A stretch of DNA of 64,000 nt. It comes from Rhodococcus sp. IEGM 1409 (GTDB lineage Bacteria; Actinomycetota; Actinomycetes; Mycobacteriales; Mycobacteriaceae). Below the pieces are notes generated by a model, which ran no database searches, was not told the DNA's origin, and saw only the letters and a program-made list of their open reading frames with translations. Positions 52,597 to 62,470 of this stretch are shown here, piece by piece. The stretch covers positions 992,001 through 1,056,000 of the forward strand of contig NZ_JASHKN010000001.1 of NCBI RefSeq assembly GCF_030056735.1, read 5' to 3'. A program made the translations under genes and the position numbers. Numbering within the stretch: the stretch's first letter is position 1; each line of letters starts with the position of its first letter.

Positions 52597-52677
52597 TGAT
52601 CAGCCTTTCCTGCCGAATTGCGGCAATGCCGTATTGCCGTCCGAGTTGGGGAAGCAGCGTTGAGGGAAGCAGCAGGG

Positions 52678-52989
52678 CTAGCTCAGCAACTGCGCCTTTG
52701 CGGCCGCAAACTCTGCGTCGGTCAACAAGCCGGACTGATGAAGCTGCCCCAGTTCCTGCAATTTGGAGACCAGATCGTCGGCGCCGGAGGGGGGAACGGA
52801 CTGTAGGGGAGCGGCTTGGGCCGGCGGCGCCTGTTGCTGCTGGTACTCCTGCTGCTGCTCGTCAGCCTTGCGCTGGCTCCGTCGATCCATGGCGTTGGAC
52901 GTCGCTTTTGCGGTTCCAGCCACTACCGCAGTGCGCGCCACCGTGCCGAGCAATCCGGGCCGCCCTCTGCGTCCACCTCGAAAAACCAT
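52678..52989 (-). CDS. SHOCT domain small protein
   Basis: A 103-aa protein. A basic Gly/Arg N-terminus and a short hydrophobic stretch (LLGTVARTAVVAGTA) come first, then a Gln-rich linker and a C-terminal SHOCT motif (DLVSKLQELGQLHQSGLLTDAEFAAAKAQLL). SHOCT segments mediate oligomerisation. It follows the DUF6325-like gene by 24 bp and is probably its partner. Function unknown. Confidence 0.87.
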   Translation of the reverse strand: MVFRGGRRGRPGLLGTVARTAVVAGTAKATSNAMDRRSQRKADEQQQEYQQQQAPPAQAAPLQSVPPSGADDLVSKLQELGQLHQSGLLTDAEFAAAKAQLLS

Positions 52990-53013
52990 GCCGAACTCCT
53001 CAGGTAATTGTAG

Positions 53014-53442
53014 TTACTGAAATGCTGCTTCGACCGCTGCGACGACTACCTCGCGCGGGATCTGAACGTGTAGGACTACTTCGCCGCCGCCGCCGCGAAC
53101 CGTCGACGCGAGTTCACGCGCCCACGTCTGCTCGTAGACGATGACTGCGGCGGACGTGCCTGGTTCAAGTGACTCGCGGACCACGTCCAGATCCTCGTCA
53201 CTGATCAATGCCTTGGCTTCGATGGACAGTATCGCCAGTCCGATGTCGGTGAGATCTTCGTCGACGTCGATCTGCGTCACCTGTCCGTCGGCGTCCTTGG
53301 CGATGTAGACGAGGTCGAGCAGTGTGACAAAACCTCGTTCCACCACGTTTTGCAGCGCGGCAACCGCTTCGGGATCCACAGTAGAACCTGGGAATGCAAG
53401 CACCACGAGCTCGACCGGTCCGATGTTCATTGCGTCGTTCAT
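53014..53442 (-). CDS. DUF6325/DUF1269-like small protein
   Basis: A 142-aa acidic protein: IGPVELVVLAFPGSTVDPEAVAAL, FVTLLDLVYIAKDADGQV, and a C-terminal amphipathic VQIPREVVVAAVEAAF. I recognise the pattern of DUF6325, related to DUF1269 membrane-associated proteins; here no clear membrane helix is seen. It occurs with SHOCT proteins in actinobacteria, as here. Function unknown. Confidence 0.82.
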   Translation of the reverse strand: MNDAMNIGPVELVVLAFPGSTVDPEAVAALQNVVERGFVTLLDLVYIAKDADGQVTQIDVDEDLTDIGLAILSIEAKALISDEDLDVVRESLEPGTSAAVIVYEQTWARELASTVRGGGGEVVLHVQIPREVVVAAVEAAFQ

Positions 53443-53512
53443 CCATCAAGCCTGGTGGCTCCGGCGCGCAGTAACCTCACCCGCAGGGGATGAATTACCT
53501 GCCGCGGTCGAA

Positions 53513-54784
53513 CTATTTGTTGCGGCGTATGACTTCGCGAATCGGGCGCACATGTACGCCTTCTGCCGCGAGTTCGCGTCGGGCCTTACCTCTGGTGACG
53601 AGTACGCCGATGATGCCCAGAACCCAGACGGGATACTGCACCATCCAGGCGACGCGGAATCCGTCGAACGTGTATCCACCCATGTGTCCGAGGATCACGC
53701 CCATCACTTGAATCACGATGAGCGAAGCGAGAAATCCGCCGATGTTGACCATGCCCTGCGCTGTGCCCATTGCCGAACTCGGATTGGACGTGCGCGCGTA
53801 GTCGAAGCCGATCACCGAACCGGGCCCGCCCACCGAGATCACGATCACCAGGACCGTCAACAGCCAGAGCGGCGACGGTTCACTGCGTGAGAGCACGATC
53901 GTCCACATGAGCGCGCTGGCCACCATGATGGTGAGAACCAGCCACGATCGACGCATGGGATAGCGACCTGTCAGGATGCCCAGGATCGGGCCGGCCACGA
54001 TTGCCGAGATGACCGACAGCGTCAGCAGCGAGCCGACGGTCGCGGAATCGAGGCCCTGAGCCGACTTCAAATACGGCACACCCCACAACAATGCGAACGT
54101 GGTGATCGAGAACTGCGTACCCATGTGACTGAAGAACCCGAGACGTGTGCCTGGACGCATCCACACCGTCTTGATCTGCCGACCGATCTCCTTGGCACCT
54201 GCCGGCGCTGCCACGACTTCGGCGCCGGGTGGCGCATCGCGGATGACGGTGAGCGCAAGAACGAAAGCCAGAACCCCGACGGCCGCCGCGCTGCCGTAGG
54301 CGAACGTCCAGCCCGGCCCGGTCAGCAGAAGCATGAACGGCAGGGCGGACAGGACCTGACCCAACTGACCGAGAATGCCGGTGAACTGCGAGACCAGTGG
54401 CACCTGCCGGGGCGGGAACCACTGCGGTACCAACCGCAGCACCGAGATGAAGGTCAGTGCGTCTCCCGCACCCACTGCGATACGCGCACCGATCGCGACG
54501 GGCAGCGATTCGGTGAACGCAAGCGCCAACTGCGCGGACATCATGATGAACGCACCGACTGCGATCATGATCCGCGAACCGTAGCGGTCGAGGAGAACGC
54601 CTGCGGGAATCTGCATGCCCGCGTACACGACGATCTGCAGCACGACGAAGCTCGACAGGACGCTGGGAGAGATCGAGAACCGGTCAGCGGCAGACAGACC
54701 CGAGACACCGAACGAAGTGCGGTGAAGCACGGCGATCACGTAGGCAAAAACACCGACACCCCAGACCAACCACACTTTTTTCAT
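53513..54784 (-). CDS. Major facilitator superfamily transporter
   Basis: A 423-aa integral membrane protein with about twelve hydrophobic helices in two halves, separated by a charged loop near residues 195-215. The loop after helix 2 has LLDRYGSRIMI, the usual MFS motif A variant, and GMQIPAGVLLDR precedes it. It probably transports an organic anion or drug; the subtype (NNP, DHA or ACS) is not resolved. It has its own upstream region of 45 bp shared with the AKR gene end, so it may be read from the AKR promoter. Confidence 0.9.
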   Translation of the reverse strand: MKKVWLVWGVGVFAYVIAVLHRTSFGVSGLSAADRFSISPSVLSSFVVLQIVVYAGMQIPAGVLLDRYGSRIMIAVGAFIMMSAQLALAFTESLPVAIGARIAVGAGDALTFISVLRLVPQWFPPRQVPLVSQFTGILGQLGQVLSALPFMLLLTGPGWTFAYGSAAAVGVLAFVLALTVIRDAPPGAEVVAAPAGAKEIGRQIKTVWMRPGTRLGFFSHMGTQFSITTFALLWGVPYLKSAQGLDSATVGSLLTLSVISAIVAGPILGILTGRYPMRRSWLVLTIMVASALMWTIVLSRSEPSPLWLLTVLVIVISVGGPGSVIGFDYARTSNPSSAMGTAQGMVNIGGFLASLIVIQVMGVILGHMGGYTFDGFRVAWMVQYPVWVLGIIGVLVTRGKARRELAAEGVHVRPIREVIRRNK

Positions 54785-54829
54785 CGGGTCTGTATGTTAC
54801 TCCTGTCTTTCGCAAGGCTCAGGACATGA

Positions 54830-55825
54830 TCATTCGCGACCCTGTGACACCCAATTCAGATCTGCTGAACGGAACCCTTCGGTGATCGCGGCGAGTGAGT
54901 CGAGGCGCGCGATCTGGTCTTCGCTCAGAACGATGTCCAGGGCTCCCGCGTTCTCCGTGACGCGGGCAGCAAACCGAGTGCCGGGAATCGACACGGAAGG
55001 CAATCCGTACTGACGGCCCTTGGCGTCGAGCCATGCCAGGGAAACCTGCGCGGGCGTCGCGCCGAGCTCCTCGCCGACCGCGCGGACCACGTCGAGAACC
55101 TTCTGATTAGCAGGGAGCGCGGAGTCCGAGAAGCGGGGGAAGCGTCGGCGCAGGTCGTTGTCACCGAGCGTCTCCGCATCGAACGACCCCGCCAAGAAGC
55201 CTCGACCGACGGGTGAGAACGGTACGAAGCCGACTCCGAGTTCCGCGGCGGTCGGCACTACCTTGTTCTCGACGTCTCGACTCCAGATGCTCCATTCCGA
55301 CTGGATCGCTGCGATCGGATGCACCCCGTACGCACGACGCAGTTCGTCACCGGTCGCCTCGGACAGGCCGATGTTGCGGACCTTGCCTGCCTTCACCTGC
55401 TCTGCGATCGCGCCGACGGTGTCTTCGATCGGCACGTTCGGGTCGACCCGGTGTAAGTAGTAGAGGTCCACGTGATCGACGCCGAGTCGTCCCAGAGACT
55501 CGTCGAGTGCCTGCGGTACGTACGCCGGGTCTCCGTTGATCCCGCGCTGACCGTTGGCGATGTTGCCGACCAGACCGAACTTCGTCGCCAACTGCACCTC
55601 GTCTCGACGGTCTTTGAGAAGTTCTCCCACCGCACGCTCACTCGAGCCCTCGCCGTACACGTTGGCGGTGTCGATGAACGTGATCCCGATGTCCACCGCA
55701 TGGTGCAACGTGGCGAGCGCCTCGGCCGGATCAACGGGGCCGTAGACAGGGGCGACGGACATCGCGCCGTATCCCTGGGCACTGACGGTGAGACCTTCGG
55801 CCAGAGTGACGGTGGGGACGGTCAT
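54830..55825 (-). CDS. Aldo/keto reductase
   Basis: A 331-aa TIM-barrel NADPH-dependent reductase of the AKR13/YajO-like group. The tetrad is visible: Asp in DTANVYGEGSSERAVG with Tyr, Lys in LATKFG, and His in YYLHRVDP; NADPH binding is by SVSIPGTRFAARV. It reduces aldehydes or ketones. It is upstream of the MFS gene on the same strand, 45 bp away, and divergent from the TIGR03086 gene. Confidence 0.93.
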   Translation of the reverse strand: MTVPTVTLAEGLTVSAQGYGAMSVAPVYGPVDPAEALATLHHAVDIGITFIDTANVYGEGSSERAVGELLKDRRDEVQLATKFGLVGNIANGQRGINGDPAYVPQALDESLGRLGVDHVDLYYLHRVDPNVPIEDTVGAIAEQVKAGKVRNIGLSEATGDELRRAYGVHPIAAIQSEWSIWSRDVENKVVPTAAELGVGFVPFSPVGRGFLAGSFDAETLGDNDLRRRFPRFSDSALPANQKVLDVVRAVGEELGATPAQVSLAWLDAKGRQYGLPSVSIPGTRFAARVTENAGALDIVLSEDQIARLDSLAAITEGFRSADLNWVSQGRE

Positions 55826-55926
55826 GAAATCTCCTCGATTCGACTAAGCGACAACCTCGACAGTCTTCACCGAATCGAAGCCTCACGCACCGATTAACGT
55901 CACGCTGATCGGGTTACCCTCGAGTG

Positions 55927-56484
55927 ATGGCATTCGATTGGCTCGAACTCGTGCTCACCGCCCACCGCGAATTCGGTTCACGACTCGCCGCAGTCGAGGA
56001 CTGGAACGCACCCACGCCTGACTCCGACTGGCAGGTCGAACACCTCGTTCGCCACGTCATCGAGGAGCAGCAGTGGGTACCGCCGCTCCTGGCCGGGCTG
56101 ACTGTCGGCGAGGCAACTCCGGACATCGTTCCCGTCGGGGACGATCTATGGACGGAATGGCAGAAGTATTCCGATGCTGCCATCAAGGCGTGGAAATCGA
56201 CGGACCTCAGTGCCCACGTTCACCTCTCGTACGGCACGGTGAAGGTGGAACCGTATCTACGCCAGCAGACCTCGGACGTCACGATCCACACGTGGGATCT
56301 CGCGCGAGCGGTCGGCGCGGACGAGCGACTCGATCCCGACCTCGTCGAGGCCGTCTGGTCCGACCTCGACGGGCAGCGCGACATGCTCGCCGAGAGCGGC
56401 CTGTTCTCCGCTCCCGTCGAACTTCCTGACGATGCGTCGTTGCAGGACAAGCTGATTGCCCTGACCGGTCGCGACCCTCGCTAG
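55927..56484 (+). CDS. TIGR03086 family protein (mycothiol-dependent maleylpyruvate isomerase-like)
   Basis: A 185-aa DinB-like protein. WQVEHLVRHVIEEQQWVPPLL in the first third and DVTIHTWDLARAVG in the second third carry the His residues of the MDMPI fold. Known relatives use mycothiol as cofactor; the substrate here is unknown. ATG 55927 or the GTG immediately before it may start it. Its stop overlaps the convergent phosphatase gene by 4 bp (CTAG). Confidence 0.9.
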   Translation: MAFDWLELVLTAHREFGSRLAAVEDWNAPTPDSDWQVEHLVRHVIEEQQWVPPLLAGLTVGEATPDIVPVGDDLWTEWQKYSDAAIKAWKSTDLSAHVHLSYGTVKVEPYLRQQTSDVTIHTWDLARAVGADERLDPDLVEAVWSDLDGQRDMLAESGLFSAPVELPDDASLQDKLIALTGRDPR

Positions 56485-57755
56485 ACGTTCAGCGACACAC
56501 CCGCCGTGCGGGCGATGCCGTGCCAACCACCGGCAGGTGCACCGAGGCCGAGCAGAGCCGCCACCGTCGGCGCGACGTCGATCGTGCGAGCCTGCGTGTC
56601 GATCTTCCGTCCGCCGTCGAGCGCGGGATGCCCGCCACTGAGGAAGAACGGAATGGGCAGCGTCACGAAGTGGCCGTGGTTGCCGGGAATCGGATTGGAC
56701 AGTGGAGTCGGATCACTGAACCGCCAACCCTGACCGCAAAACGCAACGACGTCACCGGCATTGGTGCCGAGATCGAATTCGGCCGGAAGGTGGCTGGATT
56801 CGACGCCGTCGACGCCGTCCACGATTTGCTGGATTCGGCTGACGGCTTCCGCCCGTTCGCCATCGGGTCCGACGAAGTAGATCAGGTCTGCGCCACCGTT
56901 CTGGGCGATCCGAATCTTGCCTGCCAGCAACGGGTCCGCGTTCAGCGGCCGATCCAGGCCGATGAGCCTCGCGGGTTCCGACCAGTCCATCGAGTGGTCT
57001 GCCAACACGATCAGAATGCTCCGATTCCAACGACCGGTGTCGTGAAGGAAGTCGACGAAGCGGCGAACCTGGTTGTCGGTGTTCTGAAGTGCGGCTGTGC
57101 GGGCGATCCGGATGGATGGACCGGACAGATCCAGGTGCCCGACGCGATCGACGTCACCGAGGTTGGTGAACGACAGTCGCGGGGAGTTCCCGCCGACGAT
57201 ACGGATCAAGGCGTCGATCGTGAAATTGTCCGGCGCATGCTCCGTACCGGGAACGAGCGGCTGAGGATCCCACACCAGTGAGGCGCGATCACCGAACAGC
57301 CCGTGCAGGTAGTGCTTCGACAGCACACTCGCAGTGGTCAATCCGAGTTCGGTGCGCACCCGATCCAGAACTGTCGACGTCTGCAGGTCGGAAGGCCGAT
57401 CGAGGTCGCGCTTCTTGTCGATGGCCGGATCGTAGACGGAGTTGGCCGGCACTCCCGAACGCGCCGGCAGCACTCCCGTCATCATCGCCGTGTGGTTCGG
57501 CAGCGTCTCCGCGATCGGGATGGCGCTGGCGTCCGGGTAGTGAATACCGCCGGCCGCAAGCCCGGTGAGCGTCGGGGTGAGCTCCGATCGCAGCTCGTCC
57601 GGCCGCATGCCGTCGACGACGATGACATGCACATCCAGGTCTGGGATACCAGCGCTGGTGGGCGCACTCGCGCGAGCAGGCGTGCCGAGCAATGCCGTTC
57701 CCGCAACAACACTTCCACCGATCAGAACGCTACGGCGCGAAACTTCGATGCTCAC
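56481..57755 (-). CDS. Exported alkaline-phosphatase-fold phosphodiesterase/pyrophosphatase
   Basis: A 424-aa type I phosphodiesterase/nucleotide pyrophosphatase-like protein. A Tat signal (SRRSVLIGG, hydrophobic stretch, ARASAP) leads into VIVVDGMRPDEL (metal Asp), LPNHTAMMTG (nucleophile Thr region), ADHSMDW and NHGHFVTL (metal His). It should act outside the membrane on phosphodiesters or nucleotides. GTG 57755 overlaps the PhoD gene stop by 4 bp, so both exported phosphatases are made together. Confidence 0.9.
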   Translation of the reverse strand: MSIEVSRRSVLIGGSVVAGTALLGTPARASAPTSAGIPDLDVHVIVVDGMRPDELRSELTPTLTGLAAGGIHYPDASAIPIAETLPNHTAMMTGVLPARSGVPANSVYDPAIDKKRDLDRPSDLQTSTVLDRVRTELGLTTASVLSKHYLHGLFGDRASLVWDPQPLVPGTEHAPDNFTIDALIRIVGGNSPRLSFTNLGDVDRVGHLDLSGPSIRIARTAALQNTDNQVRRFVDFLHDTGRWNRSILIVLADHSMDWSEPARLIGLDRPLNADPLLAGKIRIAQNGGADLIYFVGPDGERAEAVSRIQQIVDGVDGVESSHLPAEFDLGTNAGDVVAFCGQGWRFSDPTPLSNPIPGNHGHFVTLPIPFFLSGGHPALDGGRKIDTQARTIDVAPTVAALLGLGAPAGGWHGIARTAGVSLNV

Positions 57756-59440
57756 TGGTCGACTCCTGGTCGGTACGAGGCCTGATCGAGGGCGGCCGAG
57801 GTGGGTGAGACTCTACTGCCCGCGCCTGCCGGTAGGCGGTAGCTCACGGCGTAGTGCGCGTTGCTCTGCGGATTGGTGAGATCGTCGACGTAGTACCAGT
57901 CCATCTGGGTACCTTCGCGGGCGATTTCGAAGACGCCGTAGCCGTGTGAATCCAGTTCGACGTACCGCACATGTCGGTTCACGGCCTTGAATGCTTCTTC
58001 TGCCGCAACGGTTACCGTGCGCGGCGGCACTTTCAGCATGTCGTCGATGTTGGGGGAAGTTACCGACGGGACGACGAACTCGGCGCCGACGGTCGGTCCA
58101 CCCGGATAGTTGGCCGCGTTGGTCGGCAAGTCGCACGCCCACGACGTGTGGATGTCACCGGTGATGAAGACGGTGTTGTCCACGCCGTTCGAGGTGATCG
58201 CGTCGAAAAGCCTGGTGCGGTCGGCGGTGTACCCGTCCCACTGATCGGTGTTGTACGGGATTCCGGCGTGCGGCACTCCCACCAGTTCGGTCAACGCCGC
58301 GGTGGTCGCCGGTTCGAGCGGCGGGAACACGCACGGCGTGATCATGACCGGATTTCCGACGATCTTCCACTGTGTCGGGGAGCTGACGATCCCGTTGGTC
58401 AACCAATCCATCTGTGCGCGTCCGGTAATGGTGCGCGACGGATCGTCGACCTGCTTCATCGTCGGCTGCTCGTCACGGTAGGTACGCAGGTCCAGCATCG
58501 AGATCTCGGCCAGATTCCCGAAGCGGAACCGGCGATACAGCTGAACATTGGAGCCACTACCCGACGGCCGGACGGGCATCCACTCGAAATATGCCTTGGC
58601 CGAGTTCGCCTTTCGATCAGCCCAATCGCCTTCGACCCCTGGCGTGTGGTTTTCGGCGCCGTCCCGGTACGCGTTGTCGGCCGATTCGTGATCGTCCCAC
58701 GTGGTGATGAACGGCAGCTTCAGGTGAAGTGCTGCCAGATCCGGGTCGGTCTTGTACTGCGCATGCCGAATTCGGTAGTCGGCCAGCGAAATGATCTCGT
58801 GGGCGGGCTCGTGCAGACGGATGGAGCCGTCCCTCGCGCCGTACTCCCCCTGCCCGTACTCGTAGATGTAGTCACCGAGATGGATGATCGCGTCGAGGTC
58901 TTCGCGAAACGCGAGGTGACGATAGGCACCGAAATACCCCGCCTCCCAGTTGGAGCAGGACACAACGCCGAAGCGGAGCCGATCGAGATCTGCCGAGTTC
59001 GACGGAGCCGTGCGGGTGCGGCCCACCGGAGAAACGGCCGAACCCGCAGTGAATCGGTACCAGTACGTCGTCGACGAATCGAGTCCGGTGACGTCGACCT
59101 TCGCGGTGTGATCGGAATCTGCCGAAGCAGCAACACTTCCGGACGCCACGACGCTCGCGAACCCCTCATCGGTCGCGACCTGCCAGTTGAGCGTCACCGT
59201 CGGCCCCACGCCCGAACCCGGCGTCGCGTCTGCCGTGGGGGTGAAGCGGGTCCAGATGATCACCGCATCCGGCAACGGGTCACCGGATGCCACGCTGTGC
59301 GCGAAGCCCGGGCTGCCACCCGGAACCTCGGCACCGGCATGGCTCGCCGAAGCGACACCGAGACCTACTGCGCCGGCGAGGGCCGCCGACCCCTGCAGCA
59401 GGCCACGTCTGGATATTCGATCGAAGGCATTCGTGTGCAC
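57752..59440 (-). CDS. phoD: Alkaline phosphatase D (PhoD) family protein, Tat-exported
   Basis: A 562-aa PhoD. A Tat signal (SRRGLLQGSAALAGA) precedes a fibronectin-like PhoD_N domain (residues ~45-140) and the catalytic domain with RFGVVSCSNWEAG, HLGDYIYEYG, TTWDDHESADN and FITGDIHTSW. The Cys after Ser in VSCSN and the Asp/His ligands fit Ca/Fe-dependent PhoD. It releases phosphate from phosphomono- or diesters outside the cell under phosphate limitation in relatives. No Pho box was recognised in the 100 bp upstream. Confidence 0.94.
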   Translation of the reverse strand: MHTNAFDRISRRGLLQGSAALAGAVGLGVASASHAGAEVPGGSPGFAHSVASGDPLPDAVIIWTRFTPTADATPGSGVGPTVTLNWQVATDEGFASVVASGSVAASADSDHTAKVDVTGLDSSTTYWYRFTAGSAVSPVGRTRTAPSNSADLDRLRFGVVSCSNWEAGYFGAYRHLAFREDLDAIIHLGDYIYEYGQGEYGARDGSIRLHEPAHEIISLADYRIRHAQYKTDPDLAALHLKLPFITTWDDHESADNAYRDGAENHTPGVEGDWADRKANSAKAYFEWMPVRPSGSGSNVQLYRRFRFGNLAEISMLDLRTYRDEQPTMKQVDDPSRTITGRAQMDWLTNGIVSSPTQWKIVGNPVMITPCVFPPLEPATTAALTELVGVPHAGIPYNTDQWDGYTADRTRLFDAITSNGVDNTVFITGDIHTSWACDLPTNAANYPGGPTVGAEFVVPSVTSPNIDDMLKVPPRTVTVAAEEAFKAVNRHVRYVELDSHGYGVFEIAREGTQMDWYYVDDLTNPQSNAHYAVSYRLPAGAGSRVSPTSAALDQASYRPGVDQ

Positions 59441-59543
59441 GCTAGGAGTGAACCCGCACCTGAACGGCCGTTCAAGAGAGCTTCGGGATGTTCACCCAGG
59501 CTTCGCCTGCGCTTCTCTGGAAGTTTGATCGAGTCGATCCCGA

Positions 59544-59885
59544 TTACAACCGGTAGTCGAGGGCCGAGCCTCGGACCACACCGACCTTGAATCCGATGTA
59601 ACCGCCGAGTGCGCACCCGACCACAATCAGGATCCAGAACGCCGGCGGAATCAGAGCCTCGGACCCGTCCACCTGGCTGAACGCGGAATAGCCGGCGATC
59701 AACGCACCGAACAGCACGGGCAGAATCAGCAGTGCGGCAAAGAACGTCACCCACACCGATACGAATCGCCGCTTCCACCGGGCAATCTCGTGCAGAACCG
59801 TCAGAACAACCAGGAAGACACCACTACCGGTCAAGAAGGCCGCCAGAACTGCAAATCCGAAAGCCGAGATCAGTTCTGACCCCAC
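59544..59885 (-). CDS. Small membrane protein of unknown function
   Basis: A 113-aa protein with three hydrophobic segments (~8-32, 45-66 and 82-105) joined by short basic or polar loops, WKRRF among them. I do not recognise a family. It is upstream of the PhoD gene on the same strand, 103 bp away, and divergent from ilvD. The start is GTG 59885. Confidence 0.72.
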   Translation of the reverse strand: MGSELISAFGFAVLAAFLTGSGVFLVVLTVLHEIARWKRRFVSVWVTFFAALLILPVLFGALIAGYSAFSQVDGSEALIPPAFWILIVVGCALGGYIGFKVGVVRGSALDYRL

Positions 59886-60028
59886 GTGAATCCCCCTGCA
59901 CTTGAATCGCCCAGCACACCCAGCCCCAACTGTGATGCGGCGAGTCTATTCAACGCGGGCGCCTTTTCGAGGCAACTCGAGTCGCTCGTCTGCCGGAAAG
60001 ACACTCCGCTGACGCCTATGCTTGTAAA

Positions 60029-61723
60029 ATGACCGAACCCGACATCAAGCCCAGAAGTCGTGACGTCACCGACGGACTCGAAAAGACCGCAGCGCGCGGC
60101 ATGTTGCGTGCAGTAGGAATGGGCGACGACGACTGGGTCAAGTCGCAGATCGGCGTCGCCTCGTCCTGGAACGAGATCACGCCGTGCAACCTGTCCCTCG
60201 ATCGCCTGGCCAAGGCCGTCAAGGAGGGCGTGCGGGAGGCCGGTGGGTTCCCCCTCGAATTCGGCACTATCTCCGTTTCCGACGGCATTTCGATGGGTCA
60301 CGAGGGCATGCATTTCTCCCTCGTCTCTCGCGAGGTGATCGCCGACAGCGTCGAGACCGTCATGCAGGCCGAGCGCCTCGACGGATCGGTTCTTCTCGCC
60401 GGCTGCGACAAGTCCTTGCCCGGCATGATGATGGCGGCGGCCCGCCTCGACCTGGCAAGCGTATTTCTCTACGCCGGTTCCACTCTCCCCGGCGTCGCCA
60501 AGCTTTCCGACGGCAGCGAGCGCGAAGTCACCGTCATCGACGCGTTCGAAGCTGTGGGCGCCTGCTCGCGTGGGCTGATGAGCCGCGAAGACGTCGACAC
60601 CATCGAACGCGCGATCTGCCCGGGCGAGGGTGCGTGCGGCGGCATGTACACCGCAAACACGATGGCCAGCGCCGCCGAAGCCATGGGAATGTCGCTGCCC
60701 GGCAGCGCTTCACCGCCCGCACCGGACCGTCGCCGAGACGGATTTGCCCGCGAGAGCGGCAAAGCCGTGGTCGAGCTCCTGCGTCGAGGCATCACCGCCA
60801 GGGACATCCTCACCAAGGAAGCATTCGAGAACGCCATCGCGGTGGTCATGGCTTTCGGCGGTTCCACCAATGCGGTGCTCCATCTCCTCGCGATCGCGCA
60901 CGAAGCGTACGTCCCGCTGACGCTCGACGACTTCGCTCGCGTCGGCGCCAAGGTCCCGCACCTCGCCGACGTCAAGCCTTTCGGAAAGCACGTCATGACG
61001 GACGTCGACCGTATCGGCGGCGTCCCCGTCATCATGAAGGCATTGCTCGACGCCGGACTCATGCACGGAGATTGCCTGACCGTCACCGGCAAGACCGTGG
61101 CGGAGAATCTGGCGCACATCACCCCGCCCGATCCCGACGGCAAGGTTCTGCGGGCGATGAACAAGCCCATTCACCCGACCGGAGGCATCACGATCCTGAA
61201 GGGGTCGCTCGCTCCCGGCGGAGCAGTCGTCAAGTCGGCAGGTTTCGAATCCGATGTATTCACCGGAACTGCAAGGGTTTTCGAACGCGAGCGCGCCGCA
61301 ATGGACGCACTCGAAGACGGAACAATCACCGGTGGCGACGTTGTTGTCATCCGCTACGAGGGCCCGAAGGGCGGCCCCGGAATGCGCGAGATGCTGGCGA
61401 TCACCGGCGCGATCAAGGGTGCGGGTCTCGGTAAGGACGTCCTGCTGCTGACGGACGGACGATTCTCCGGCGGCACCACCGGCCTGTGTGTCGGACACGT
61501 AGCGCCCGAGGCCGTCGACGGCGGCCCTATCGCGTTCGTTCGCGACGGCGATCAGATCCGGCTCGACGTGGGTACCGGACAACTCGAATTGTTGGTCGAC
61601 GATTCCGAATTGGAAGCCCGCAAGGAGGGCTGGGAGCCGTTGCCGCCTCGCTACACCCGTGGTGTGTTGGCCAAGTACTCCAAGCTCGTGGGATCAGCCT
61701 CGGGTGGAGCAGTGTGCGGCTGA
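60029..61723 (+). CDS. ilvD: Dihydroxy-acid dehydratase
   Basis: A 564-aa iron-sulphur enzyme that makes 2-keto acids in valine, isoleucine and pantothenate synthesis. The cluster Cys motifs are CDKSLPG and [33 protein letters not shown] and the C-terminal [18 protein letters not shown] (active-site Ser) follow. The length is normal. No other ilv genes are adjacent. ATG 60029 has no strong ribosome site (ACTTGTAAA upstream), so translation may start leaderless or weakly. Confidence 0.97.
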   Translation: MTEPDIKPRSRDVTDGLEKTAARGMLRAVGMGDDDWVKSQIGVASSWNEITPCNLSLDRLAKAVKEGVREAGGFPLEFGTISVSDGISMGHEGMHFSLVSREVIADSVETVMQAERLDGSVLLAGCDKSLPGMMMAAARLDLASVFLYAGSTLPGVAKLSDGSEREVTVIDAFEAVGACSRGLMSREDVDTIERAICPGEGACGGMYTANTMASAAEAMGMSLPGSASPPAPDRRRDGFARESGKAVVELLRRGITARDILTKEAFENAIAVVMAFGGSTNAVLHLLAIAHEAYVPLTLDDFARVGAKVPHLADVKPFGKHVMTDVDRIGGVPVIMKALLDAGLMHGDCLTVTGKTVAENLAHITPPDPDGKVLRAMNKPIHPTGGITILKGSLAPGGAVVKSAGFESDVFTGTARVFERERAAMDALEDGTITGGDVVVIRYEGPKGGPGMREMLAITGAIKGAGLGKDVLLLTDGRFSGGTTGLCVGHVAPEAVDGGPIAFVRDGDQIRLDVGTGQLELLVDDSELEARKEGWEPLPPRYTRGVLAKYSKLVGSASGGAVCG

Positions 61724-61739
61724 TCCCAGCGAGGCACTG

Positions 61740-62396
61740 CTAGATGGGCCGGTACCCGGCGCCGACGCCTCCGTGGGCATTGATCGTGTCCACGATGGAG
61801 GTCATGTTGGTGCCGAGTTCCGGCCCCAGGCACGGTACCCAGAGATATGCGTTCACCATCGCGACCAGCGTCGTGCCAACCGTGACCGGAGCTCCCGAAT
61901 CACCGTGGTCGACGCAGATCTGAGTCCAGGTGGATGCGTCGGCGCTCAAGTCTCCCCAAACGACGCCGCAGGTGGTGCCCGTCGTACGGCCTTCCTTGCA
62001 GGCTGTGGCCGGGAAGCTGGCCGGAGCGCCGATCGACGTGATGGTGGCCGCGCCCACCGTTCGAACTGGTGTGACTTTGGCGGGATCGAACTGTATGACC
62101 CCGTAGTCCAGCTCCGGGTTCGACTCGACGAACGTGCCGACCACGCCCGCGCCCTCATTGCTTTCCGGGATCACGGAAGATCCAGGGCCACCGCAGTGAC
62201 CTGCGGTGATGCCAACAAGTCTGCCGCCGTTGTCATGACCGATGGTGGTCAACGTACACACCAGCTGGTTGTCGATGATGATGCCCGAGCCACCGCCCAT
62301 GGGCGTGGGTGCAGCAACCGCGTTACTGCTGACGATGAAGCCGAGTCCGAGTGCCAAGACCAACGCTGCCAGGGCCGAAACAATTCGCTGCAACAT
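61740..62396 (-). CDS. Secreted trypsin-like serine protease (S1 family)
   Basis: A 218-aa protein with a Sec signal peptide (hydrophobic residues ~8-24, cleavage after AVAA). The triad is His in ITAGHCGG, Asp in LDYGVIQF and Ser in VDHGDSGAP; conserved Cys pairs flank the His and Ser regions. It is like the streptogrisin/Rv-type small actinobacterial proteases without a long propeptide. ATG 62396 is preferred over the adjacent GTG 62399 since GGAGAG stands 6 bp before it. It is convergent with ilvD, 16 bp away. Confidence 0.9.
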   Translation of the reverse strand: MLQRIVSALAALVLALGLGFIVSSNAVAAPTPMGGGSGIIIDNQLVCTLTTIGHDNGGRLVGITAGHCGGPGSSVIPESNEGAGVVGTFVESNPELDYGVIQFDPAKVTPVRTVGAATITSIGAPASFPATACKEGRTTGTTCGVVWGDLSADASTWTQICVDHGDSGAPVTVGTTLVAMVNAYLWVPCLGPELGTNMTSIVDTINAHGGVGAGYRPI

Positions 62397-62470
62397 CACA
62401 ATCTCTCCGCCGGTAATCTCCCCGCTGCAAAAAACGCATACCCCGGAAAGTGCGGACTTACGCAGCGGTT

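Noticed and set aside
57971-59590. A 539-codon open frame antisense to phoD
   Set aside because: It is low-complexity Arg/Gly/Val sequence produced by the opposite strand of a high-GC gene.
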